This document shows positions 1 through 7,758 of a DNA stretch of 64,000 nt, one piece after another (positions within the stretch are counted from its first letter, which is position 1; each line of letters starts with the position of its first letter). Position numbers and translations under genes: made by a program. The stretch is from Mucilaginibacter paludis DSM 18603 (GTDB taxonomy: Bacteria; Bacteroidota; Bacteroidia; Sphingobacteriales; Sphingobacteriaceae). The notes under the pieces are model-generated. The model had not been told where the DNA came from and did not search any database. It saw only the letters and a program-made list of their open reading frames with translations. The stretch is from NCBI RefSeq assembly GCF_000166195.2, contig NZ_CM001403.1, forward strand, positions 3,800,432 to 3,864,431. The letters run 5' to 3'.

Positions 1-506
1 GCATTGCACGTATCGGAATAAGTATTGTGGTGAGCTGGTTCGCGGGAATTATCGCTGATATATATGACAGGCTGGATGAAACGGACCCAAATAGTAAATG
101 GGATTTTTCTAAATATGCGCTCGATATTGTTATCACTGACCTCGGCCAAAATGATTTATGGATAGTGAAGCAGCCCGCTAACGAGCAGTATCAAGCATGG
201 TTTGGCGCTACCGGGGCTACCGTGGATGTAATCGTTAACGGTTATGTTGGTTTTATAAATACTATCCGGAGCAGGTATCCTAAGGCTAAAATGATTGTAG
301 GCTTAGGCAGCATGGATGCATCTAAAGAGGGATCTCTATGACCAGGCTATGTGGCAAACACGGTGAAAAAGATAAAAAGCAAAGATGGATATTCGCTGAT
401 CTTTCCCTACAATACAAGCACCAGCCCCTTTGAACACTCAAGTGTTGCCGAGCATAAAAAAATGGCCGACCAACTCATTGCATTTATTGACCAAAATACG
501 AAGTAG
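1..506 (+). pseudogene. SGNH/GDSL (CE2-like) esterase, 3' part, broken by in-frame TGA
   Basis: The reading frame is open from the window edge, so the 5' end lies outside. It holds the SGNH block III motif G-Q-N-D (near base 155) and ends with an E-H-S-S-V-A-E-H stretch that fits the catalytic His block of acetyl-xylan or carbohydrate esterases. The frame is cut by TGA at 339-341. Reading resumes in the same frame as P-G-Y-V-A-N and runs to TAG at 504-506. Relatives have a Trp just before P-G-Y, so a TGG to TGA change is the simplest explanation. The product would probably be a secreted deacetylase of plant polysaccharide, matching the CE15 and GH35 genes downstream. As it stands, the protein would lack its catalytic His. 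An assembly error is possible. Confidence 0.72.
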
Positions 507-510
507 TAAT

Positions 511-2109
511 ATGAAGATGTATTTTTATTTATGCCTGCTGACCGTTGCTCAAGCATCAGCCCAGCAGGTTATCGTGCCTGCCGGAAATTATCCGCCGCCG
601 GTTATATTTACGCAAGAGCAGGATAAACAAAACATGATGGATCAGCTCGGCATTAAGGCTTTGCGTCCGGGACCGAGCGGGGACGAAAAAGCGCCTAATC
701 ATGCCAATACAGATGAAGCATTGGCTAACCCGTACCCTAACCTTCCGGACCCGTTGGTGCTAAAGAACGGCAAAAAAGTGACTACGCCTGCCATGTGGTT
801 CAACCAGCGCCGGCCTGAAATCGTAGAAGACTTTGAACGCGAAATGTATGGCCGTGTACCTAAAAGCACGCCCAAAGTCACCTGGACGGTTAAAACCATA
901 GACCATGAAATGGTGGGGCGTGCGCCGGTTACTGTCAAAGAACTGGTCGCGCACGTGGACAATACTGAATATCCCCTGATAAACGTCAATATTACCATGA
1001 CATTGGTCATGCCGGCCAACGCTAAAGGCCCCGTGCCGCTTTTAATGATGTTCAGTCCGGGCCGTTTCCCGGCACCATCACAGCCCAACCGCGACCAGGT
1101 GATAAAGATTAATGAAGCCTTAAAAGCAGTACTATTAAAAACCGACCCGTCTTTAAAGGCGGTGTTTGAAGAACACCCTTTGTACAATCCGTATACCGTG
1201 CCCGATCCTCCTAACCCCTTCGCCTTTGCGCGGCAGCCGGCACCTAAGATCAGCCCAAATATCCCAGGTGTGGCCGGGGAAAATTATGACCAGCCTTCGA
1301 CTGATCAGCTGATCGCTGATGGATGGGGTTACGCGCAAATCAATCCAAAAAGTATACAGGCAGATAATGGCGCGGAGACAACCCGGGGTATTATTGGATT
1401 AGTTAACAAAGGCCAGCCCCGAAAACCCGATGACTGGGGCGCATTGCGCGCCTGGGGATGGGGTGCCGGCCGTGGACTGGATTATTTGGAAACCAACGAA
1501 CCTATGGTCGATGCCAAGCACGTGGGTATCGAGGGCGTTTCGCGTTATGGTAAAGCCGCATTGGTAACCATGGCTTATGACCAGCGTTTTTATATGGTAC
1601 TGGTTGGTTCATCCGGCGAGGGCGGCGCGAAACTTAGCCGCCGCAACTGGGGCGAAATGGTAGAAAGCCTTAGCGGTGGCGCGCATTACTGGATGGCAGG
1701 TAATTTTATGAAATATGCGGCGGCAGAATCTAAATTTGGCAGTATGAATCCAGGTGATCTACCGGTTGACGCCCATGAATTGATCGCCCTTTGTGCGCCT
1801 CGCCTTACTTTTATCAGTTACGGTATCCCTGGAAAAGGCGATGCGCACTGGCTTGACCACCAGGGCAGCTATATGGCAACGGTCGCTGCGGGATCTGTAT
1901 TTAAGCTGTTAGGCGTAAAAGATATAGGTGTATCAAACGACTACCATACCGAAAAAATGCCGCCGGTAAATACAGGCTTGCTTGACGGACAGTTAGCCTG
2001 GCGCCAGCACGACCAGGGGCATGAGGATCATGCCAATATGAAATATTTTATTGCTTGGGCAGATAAAAACATGAACCGCACGTCCGTAGCAGCCAATACT
2101 GCCCGCTAA
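511..2109 (+). CDS. CE15-type glucuronoyl methylesterase, secreted
   Basis: An alpha/beta-hydrolase resembling carbohydrate esterase family 15, which cleaves the ester between 4-O-methyl-glucuronic acid of xylan and lignin alcohols. The nucleophile motif G-V-S-R-Y-G-K places Ser near residue 344, followed by the S-S-G-E-G-G-A segment (Glu near 370) and a late H-W-L-D-H segment that can supply the His. I chose ATG 511 because it starts a clear signal peptide (M-K-M-Y-F-Y-L ending A-S-A-Q); the frame is open back to a TTG at 430, but that stretch overlaps the previous gene. The length, about 532 residues, is long for the catalytic domain alone but common in Bacteroidota. It lies 4 bases after the esterase stop and 19 bases before the GH35 gene, so the three are probably co-transcribed. 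Confidence 0.8.
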   Translation: MKMYFYLCLLTVAQASAQQVIVPAGNYPPPVIFTQEQDKQNMMDQLGIKALRPGPSGDEKAPNHANTDEALANPYPNLPDPLVLKNGKKVTTPAMWFNQRRPEIVEDFEREMYGRVPKSTPKVTWTVKTIDHEMVGRAPVTVKELVAHVDNTEYPLINVNITMTLVMPANAKGPVPLLMMFSPGRFPAPSQPNRDQVIKINEALKAVLLKTDPSLKAVFEEHPLYNPYTVPDPPNPFAFARQPAPKISPNIPGVAGENYDQPSTDQLIADGWGYAQINPKSIQADNGAETTRGIIGLVNKGQPRKPDDWGALRAWGWGAGRGLDYLETNEPMVDAKHVGIEGVSRYGKAALVTMAYDQRFYMVLVGSSGEGGAKLSRRNWGEMVESLSGGAHYWMAGNFMKYAAAESKFGSMNPGDLPVDAHELIALCAPRLTFISYGIPGKGDAHWLDHQGSYMATVAAGSVFKLLGVKDIGVSNDYHTEKMPPVNTGLLDGQLAWRQHDQGHEDHANMKYFIAWADKNMNRTSVAANTAR

Positions 2110-2128
2110 TGAATTTACGTCTTCCATT

Positions 2129-3748
2129 ATGATTAGAATTAGATCTTTAATAGTAGTGGCTGCCGTTTGCTGCCTGTTTAATGCAAATGCGCAAACACCT
2201 GATATGCCGAGGCTGGTAAAAAAGGGCAATTATTTTCAGCTGTTGGTTGATCATAAACCCTACCTTATTTTGGGTGGTGAGTTGGGCAATTCAAGCGCAT
2301 CGAGCAAAACTTATATGAAACCCATATGGGCTAAGCTGAAAAAGATGAATTTAAACACCGTTATCGTCCCGGTTTATTGGGAACTGATGGAGCCGGAGGA
2401 AGGAAAGTTTAATTTCACACTGGTTGATTACCATATCAAAGCTGCCCGCGAAAACCATTTGAAACTGGTACTACTCTGGTTTGGTTCCTGGAAAAACAGT
2501 ATGTCGTGTTATGCTCCCAGGTGGGTTAAAACTAACGAAGCCCGTTTTCCAAGAACAAAAGATAAAATAGGCAAACCGCAGGAGATACTGACGCCTTTCA
2601 ACAAAGACAATCTCAAAGCAGATAAAAGCGCTTTTGTTAAACTGATGCAGCATTTAAAAAAAACGGATGTACAACATACCGTTATCGCAGTTCAGGTCGA
2701 AAATGAAATAGGGATGTTACCGAATGCGCGCAGTTATGACGATGCCGCTAACCGTTCTTTTCAGCAAGCGGTACCTGCACAGTTTATGAACTATCTTCAA
2801 AAAAACAAGGAGATATTACTGCCCGAAATTAAAGCTATCTGGCAACGAAATGGCTATAAAACGGCAGGCAATTGGGAAGATATATTTGGCAAAGGGCTGG
2901 TTACGGATGAAATATTTACAGCATGGTATTTTGCTGTTTATGTCAATGAGATTACATCGGCGGGTAAGGCTCAATATCATTTGCCTATGTACTTAAATGC
3001 CGCGCTTAACCGACCCAATGTTGACCCGGGTGCGTATCCAAGCGGCGGCCCCCTCCCGCATATCATGGATATCTGGAAAGCAGGCGCACCGGCTATTGAT
3101 ATATTAGCGCCCGACTTTTATTTTCCCAATTTCCAGCATTGGGCAGACCTGTACACCCGTACCGCCAACCCTTTATTTATCCCCGAAATAAAATTTGAAA
3201 GAGGCGATGATGCAAAAGCGTTTTTCGCGTTTGGAAATTATAATTGCCTTTCATTTTCTCCTTTTTCTATTGAATCTACCGAAACGCCGCAAAAAGAGCC
3301 GATTGGCAAAGCCTACCACATCTTAGGACAATTAACCCCGTTGATTGCAAAATACGCCCCAATGGGCACCGTAAAAGGCTTCTTGTTTGATAAAGATTCG
3401 GTTACAAAAAAGGTTAAACTGGGCAACTATCTACTGACGATTAAGCATGAGTATGCGCTGGGCTGGTCGCCAGGGTCTAAGGACGATACCTGGCCGCAAA
3501 CCGGGGGCATCATCATTTGCGTTGCGCCGGATGAATTTTATGTTGCCGGGACAGGCATCGTAGTTACTTATGAGCCGTTGGGTAATAGTAAAAAAGCCGG
3601 GTTATTAAGTGTAGATGAAGGGCATTTTAAACTTAGCAAATGGATCCCGGGCAGAATAATGAATGGCGATCAGGATCACCAGGGAAGGCATGTCCGGATA
3701 CCTGTTTATGAGTATAACATCCAGCATGTAAAAGCATATACCTATTGA
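2129..3748 (+). CDS. GH35-type beta-galactosidase (DUF5597-like C-terminus), secreted
   Basis: A 539-residue TIM-barrel glycosidase with signal peptide (cleavage after N-A-N-A-Q, about residue 22). The N-E acid/base motif is Q-V-E-N-E-I-G with Glu 193, and the nucleophile candidate is Glu 353 in F-I-P-E-I-K. The barrel is followed by a C-terminal beta-rich region of the sort annotated DUF5597 in GH35/GH42-like proteins. The expected reaction is release of terminal beta-galactose (or a related sugar) from hemicellulose or pectin side chains in the periplasm. It follows the CE15 gene by 19 bases on the same strand. The exact substrate cannot be told from sequence. Confidence 0.8.
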   Translation: MIRIRSLIVVAAVCCLFNANAQTPDMPRLVKKGNYFQLLVDHKPYLILGGELGNSSASSKTYMKPIWAKLKKMNLNTVIVPVYWELMEPEEGKFNFTLVDYHIKAARENHLKLVLLWFGSWKNSMSCYAPRWVKTNEARFPRTKDKIGKPQEILTPFNKDNLKADKSAFVKLMQHLKKTDVQHTVIAVQVENEIGMLPNARSYDDAANRSFQQAVPAQFMNYLQKNKEILLPEIKAIWQRNGYKTAGNWEDIFGKGLVTDEIFTAWYFAVYVNEITSAGKAQYHLPMYLNAALNRPNVDPGAYPSGGPLPHIMDIWKAGAPAIDILAPDFYFPNFQHWADLYTRTANPLFIPEIKFERGDDAKAFFAFGNYNCLSFSPFSIESTETPQKEPIGKAYHILGQLTPLIAKYAPMGTVKGFLFDKDSVTKKVKLGNYLLTIKHEYALGWSPGSKDDTWPQTGGIIICVAPDEFYVAGTGIVVTYEPLGNSKKAGLLSVDEGHFKLSKWIPGRIMNGDQDHQGRHVRIPVYEYNIQHVKAYTY

Positions 3749-3886
3749 TTAAATTACGTTCCAGCCTAGTTCTATAGTGAGAGACCTGCGAAGCACATAG
3801 TTCTGGAACAGCCCGCCTTTTAACCGTTCGGGGTATCATTTGGTAATTTACGTTAAGCTTGTCATCTAATGTTATGGCACAAAGCA

Positions 3887-3943
3887 ATGATAGTGGTTCG
3901 TCGGGGATTCCGACGAGAATCGAGCCTAATCGGCAACTATCAT
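3887..3943. other. 57-bp structured inverted repeat, possible small RNA or recombination site
   Basis: An outer 8-bp stem (ATGATAGT 3887-3894 with ACTATCAT 3936-3943) encloses a 7-bp hairpin (TCGTCGG 3898-3904, loop GGATT, CCGACGA 3910-3916) and a weak GCC/GGC arm. The fold resembles a three-way junction. It matches no RNA family that I can name. Confidence 0.4.
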
Positions 3944-4335
3944 ATTTTCAGCGCATTACAAGCATCGAGTTTCCTTACTCCATGAGTCGCTCACTGCTTT
4001 TGACTACGTTTTAGCTGCAATTGCTATGATATAAAGATACCAATTGGGACGTGTTTCCTAAAATATTCATATTAAACCCAAGTATTTGCGGCAAAAAAGT
4101 TTACTATCTGTGCAAAACCGTCGAAGAATAGCCCAACATTCGTAACCATATGACTTTCAGCTGCTTGTCGATAAGTGTCGTTGTTTTGCTATTTTTATAT
4201 CTGGTTGATTTTAAAATATTTACTAAATGTTGATTTATACTTTTTAATCAGATGCCAGCCTTTCGCCTTTTACGGATAGGACCATTTGTACTGCAGAAAG
4301 GAGTAATCTCTACAGCATCAATCCTGATAAATGTG

Positions 4336-4403
4336 AAATTAGGCAGCAGGGTGATAGTTTAAAGTAAAGTGAATTGGTTTACCGCACACCTGCTGCTTAA
4401 TTT
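4336..4403. repeat. 15-bp inverted repeat with 38-nt loop, downstream of a convergent gene
   Basis: AAATTAGGCAGCAGG (4336-4350) faces CCTGCTGCTTAATTT (4389-4403), with a single G:U-type mismatch. It sits just after the stop of the minus-strand metallopeptidase gene. The loop is long for an intrinsic terminator and no U-tract follows, so its role is open. Confidence 0.45.
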
Positions 4404-4408
4404 AGATA

Positions 4409-5134
4409 CTACTGGGTTTTAAGCATGGGGTTGGCTGCGTAAGCAGTCCAGAGTTCATCAAGTTTGCTGCCGGTGAGCTTCTGCCATATAGCGGGTTGAT
4501 AATTACCTTGCCGCAATGCTTCATCCAGCTTTTTTACGATGTTCTTGTTTTTGTATTGCTCTACCCACACCAGGAAGCGCGCCGCCACCCTGTAGGAGTT
4601 TTTATAACTTTGTCCGTTTTGGAAGGCCGGCAAAGCCCATCCGGATTTTGAATTGTTTACACCAAATGTATAACGGGCGTAATCGGCAATGCCATCGGTA
4701 AGCCAGTTATCAGGTACATTGTAGGTGTAACCCTGCACAATATGCATCAACTCATGCGTGAACACGTCAATATCTTCGGGATTTTTAGTTAGCCAATCCT
4801 GATCAATTTTAACCACACCGTTCAGCGTGGCCGCTACACCTTTATAGTCGTTACCAATTAAGATTGTTACGGTGCGCAAAGCTTTTTTATTGTATCGTTT
4901 AACTTCCCGAGGGTAGATCTGCCAAAATGCATTTTTTATACGCTGTAAGGTTTCGGCTGAGAACAGTGAATCTTTATTGATCGTGATCAATGTAAAGCCG
5001 TTCTTACTGTTCTGGCTGCGCGTGTGGAAGCCGGAGGTATCAATATCCTGCCATTGGCGTTTGTTTTGCGCGTTAACGCGGATGGCTGCCGTTAATAGAA
5101 ATATAGCCGGAATAATTTTGAAAACGATTTTCAT
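4409..5134 (-). CDS. Secreted basic-secretory-protein-type metallopeptidase
   Basis: A 241-residue protein with a signal peptide (M-K-I-V-F-K ... ending V-N-A-Q) and a zinc-peptidase motif H-E-L-M-H in the context V-F-T-H-E-L-M-H-I-V-Q-G, followed by W-L-T-D-G-I-A-D-Y. This fits the plant basic secretory protein family (PF04450) found in many Bacteroidota. The frame extends to base 5173, but the ATG at 5132-5134 starts the signal peptide and lies just past the end of the TlpA-like gene, so I use that. Its job next to SusC/SusD is unclear; trimming of cell-wall glycoproteins or maturation of surface proteins are guesses. It is the last gene of the sigma/FecR/Sus operon. Confidence 0.75.
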   Translation of the reverse strand: MKIVFKIIPAIFLLTAAIRVNAQNKRQWQDIDTSGFHTRSQNSKNGFTLITINKDSLFSAETLQRIKNAFWQIYPREVKRYNKKALRTVTILIGNDYKGVAATLNGVVKIDQDWLTKNPEDIDVFTHELMHIVQGYTYNVPDNWLTDGIADYARYTFGVNNSKSGWALPAFQNGQSYKNSYRVAARFLVWVEQYKNKNIVKKLDEALRQGNYQPAIWQKLTGSKLDELWTAYAANPMLKTQ

Positions 5135-5135
5135 A

Positions 5136-6269
5136 TTAGCGGATAAATTTAGCCAGCGTAATTTCCAGTGCATCGCCGCGCAGGTTTTTGGCGATTATTT
5201 TTCCGGATGGATCAATCAGAAAATTTTGAGGGATGGCCTGAACGCCGTAAAGCCTGGCAGCGGCGTTGTTCCAATAGTTAAGGTCAGACACCTGCGTCCA
5301 TGGCAATCCGTCTTGTTTTATCGCGGCAAGCCAGGCATTTTTTTTCCCCGGCTGGTCAAGTGATATGCCCAATACGGTGAAATTTTTATCCTTATATTTG
5401 TTATAGACCTTTAGTACGTTAGGGTTTTCCGCACGGCAGGGGCCGCACCAGGATGCCCAAAAATCAAGTAATACATATTTACCTCTAAAATCGGTCAGGC
5501 TTACGTTGTTACCATTTACATCAGGCTCGGTAAATACCGGGGCAAGGGCGCCTATACCTGTAGAGCCGTTGTCGTACAATATCTCCGCGAGTTTTTTTCC
5601 TTTCGGCATATTGCGTAAGCTTACATCCAGTTTTTTAAATAAAGGCTCAATCAGCGTAATGTTCGGGTTTTTACCGGCAAGTTCACTTAACGCTTCCAAA
5701 CTTAAAAATGACGATGGGTTTTGCCGGATATAAATGTATTTAAGCGAGTCGGACACCTTAACGGCCTGCTTTAATTTAGCCGTCATCTCAGCCATAAATT
5801 GACTGCCCTTTTTCTTTTCCGCTCCTGCTGCTGTAAAGGCTGCGTTTACTTCCTTTGATGTTTTTTCTACAGGGGCTAATACGGTTGCCCGGTAGCGCAG
5901 GTATTGTTTGTTTATTTCTGAACCGCTGATAACTGCATTTTTTACAGAATCGGTACCATTCACCGCAATATTACCCTGATCAACGTATAGCAGTAAGGCA
6001 TCATTGGTTTTACTCCATTTAGGGCTATTACCAACAAGCAGCTGAGCCTTAAACGGCTCGGCAGTTTGGCTTTTAAATTTAACGTCGCCGTTTTTAAATA
6101 CAGCCGAATCAATCACCCGGCTGTCGGTCCAGCCATATTGTGTAATCAGGTAAGCTTTGGCCGGCACTTTTAAGCCATTCAACTTGATGTTTATTTGGCA
6201 GGGCCGGGTTTGTGCAAGGCTGCAGATGCATAACATCATAACCAGGCCGGTAACAATATATTTTTTCAT
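5136..6269 (-). CDS. TlpA-like thiol-disulfide oxidoreductase with DUF4369-like N-terminus
   Basis: A 377-residue exported protein. The N-terminal half (about residues 25-110) is a beta domain of the DUF4369 kind, and the middle is helical. The C-terminal thioredoxin fold (about 240-377) carries W-A-S-W-C-G-P-C, Cys 275 and 278, and the cis-Pro region A-I-P-Q-N-F. Such proteins reduce or exchange disulfides in the periplasm and are common as the last members of Sus-type operons in Bacteroidota. It lies 51 bases after the SusD gene and 1 base before the metallopeptidase ATG. The partner substrate is unknown. Confidence 0.85.
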   Translation of the reverse strand: MKKYIVTGLVMMLCICSLAQTRPCQINIKLNGLKVPAKAYLITQYGWTDSRVIDSAVFKNGDVKFKSQTAEPFKAQLLVGNSPKWSKTNDALLLYVDQGNIAVNGTDSVKNAVISGSEINKQYLRYRATVLAPVEKTSKEVNAAFTAAGAEKKKGSQFMAEMTAKLKQAVKVSDSLKYIYIRQNPSSFLSLEALSELAGKNPNITLIEPLFKKLDVSLRNMPKGKKLAEILYDNGSTGIGALAPVFTEPDVNGNNVSLTDFRGKYVLLDFWASWCGPCRAENPNVLKVYNKYKDKNFTVLGISLDQPGKKNAWLAAIKQDGLPWTQVSDLNYWNNAAARLYGVQAIPQNFLIDPSGKIIAKNLRGDALEITLAKFIR

Positions 6270-6320
6270 TATTCAATTATTAATCCAGGTGTGCTGTTGG
6301 GCACACCTGGTCTGTATTAA

Positions 6321-7739
6321 TCAGTAACCCGGAGTTTGTACCATGTTAGGGTTATAGCTCATTTCGGTTAAAGGGATTGGCCAGAATTGCTTGTAGCTTG
6401 CCCACACGCCGCTACCCTTCAGCGCCAGCATAGTGGCATCAAGCGTGCCGGTGCGGCGCAGGTCAAAAAAGCGGTTGCCCATTTCGGTAAATAACTCCAC
6501 GCGGCGCTCTTGCGCAACGGCAGTAAGTAAATCCGTTTGCATACCTGCGGTAGTGTTAGGCAGCCCGGCCCGGGTTCTTACTACATTGATATCCGCCTGG
6601 GCTCCGGTTATGTTTTTCAGCTGAGCGCGTGCCTCTGCACGGATCAGGTACATCTCGGCCAGCCTTAATATCACGGAGCGTTCGTTACCTATCACATTCG
6701 ATTTGTACTTATTCGGGAAGTAGTAGGTAGCGTTAGGTGTGATGCCGGTATAGGTTGTTGATCTTACCCAATTGGTATAGCGCGCATCATTAGCCTCAAA
6801 ACTCAGCCGCAATGAATTGGTTAGCTGCCCGAATACGTTCAGCTTAACGGGATCGGTAGCCGTTATCGCCGGCATGGCATTGTTGTATATGGTATATTCG
6901 TTGGTCGGAACGTCGTTGGTGGTGGCCATAGCCCATATAGTTTCTGCACTGTTGGTTAAAAATACGCTTGCTGGAGCTACCATTTTAAACAACGTGGTAT
7001 TGCTGATCACGGAATCGGCCATTGCCGCAGCGTTCGTCCAGTCGCGGGTGGTCAGGTACATTTTGGCCAGCATGGCTTCTGCTGCATAACGGTTAGGCCG
7101 CGCCCGGTCTGATGTGGCAGTGCCGTAGCCGTTCATAAAGTCGGTTGGCAATAATGACTTGGCTTTAAGCAAATCTGAAATAATCTGTCCGTAAACCTGG
7201 CTTTGCGGTGCCCGCGATAGTTTGGAGGTTACATTAAAATCGGAGGTTAAAGCCAGGGCTGCATCGCCGTAAAGGCTGGTCAAATAATAATAATCAAAGG
7301 CACGTAAAAAATAGCATTCGCCCAGCCATTGGTTTTTAAAATAGAGTTTGGAAGGTGTAGTGTTTATACCCTCTATAGCCAAATTCAAAGCGTATATTTT
7401 TGAGTAGGTGGGCGACCAATAATTAATATTCGCTGCTAAAATGCTGTTGGCATAAGCTTGCTGAACAGGGGTATTGGATGTTGAGTTTGGCATTACGGCC
7501 AGCTCATCAGTATAAAAGCCGGTAAACTGTGCAAAGTTTGACGGGCCGCTGCTGTTCAGAGCGTTTAAGGAGCCTGTTACTATAGACGCCACCGAGTTAT
7601 CCGAAACATAGGCGTCGGTACCGGCAATGGTACCTGCCGGCAACTCGCTGTTATTTAAATATTTTTGACAGCCTGTGAGCAGCAGCGAAGATGTCAGCAC
7701 CATTGCCACAGCCTTGATATGTGTATTTTTGATCTTCAT
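6321..7739 (-). CDS. SusD/RagB-family glycan-binding lipoprotein
   Basis: A 472-residue outer-membrane lipoprotein (lipobox L-L-T-G-C near residue 24) with the TPR-rich SusD fold. The late R-x-A-E-M-Y-L-I-R-A-E-A-R motif and the F-x-E-M-G-N-R-F-F-D-L-R-R-T-G motif are typical of RagB/SusD proteins. It caps its SusC partner, encoded 19 bases upstream, and captures oligosaccharide or peptide at the cell surface. The ligand cannot be read from the sequence; the esterase, galactosidase and peptidase neighbours suggest a plant cell-wall polymer. Confidence 0.9.
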   Translation of the reverse strand: MKIKNTHIKAVAMVLTSSLLLTGCQKYLNNSELPAGTIAGTDAYVSDNSVASIVTGSLNALNSSGPSNFAQFTGFYTDELAVMPNSTSNTPVQQAYANSILAANINYWSPTYSKIYALNLAIEGINTTPSKLYFKNQWLGECYFLRAFDYYYLTSLYGDAALALTSDFNVTSKLSRAPQSQVYGQIISDLLKAKSLLPTDFMNGYGTATSDRARPNRYAAEAMLAKMYLTTRDWTNAAAMADSVISNTTLFKMVAPASVFLTNSAETIWAMATTNDVPTNEYTIYNNAMPAITATDPVKLNVFGQLTNSLRLSFEANDARYTNWVRSTTYTGITPNATYYFPNKYKSNVIGNERSVILRLAEMYLIRAEARAQLKNITGAQADINVVRTRAGLPNTTAGMQTDLLTAVAQERRVELFTEMGNRFFDLRRTGTLDATMLALKGSGVWASYKQFWPIPLTEMSYNPNMVQTPGY

Positions 7740-7758
7740 TTTTAATCTGATTAATTAT

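Larger units (their letters stand above)
3749..4408. other. 660-bp intergenic gap between convergent genes
   Basis: No credible gene is seen. A minus-strand frame at 3633-3887 runs into the GH35 gene and has no recognisable domain. The gap holds a wide-loop inverted repeat (GTTCCAG 3758-3764 with CTGGAAC 3803-3809), the compact structured element at 3887-3943, and a 15-bp inverted repeat at 4336-4403. The GH35 and metallopeptidase genes converge here, so terminators are expected, but none has a clean U-tract. Confidence 0.6.

Noticed and set aside
339..341. Selenocysteine or recoded TGA in the esterase
   Set aside because: No SECIS-like stem was seen after the codon, the expected residue is Trp not Cys, and other genes carry TAG and TAA, so a plain nonsense change or error fits better.
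699..1187. Minus-strand ORFs inside the CE15 gene
   Set aside because: They are antisense shadows of a well-supported coding frame.
3633..3887. Minus-strand ORF of 84 residues
   Set aside because: It overlaps the GH35 gene, has no signal, no domain and no ribosome-binding site.
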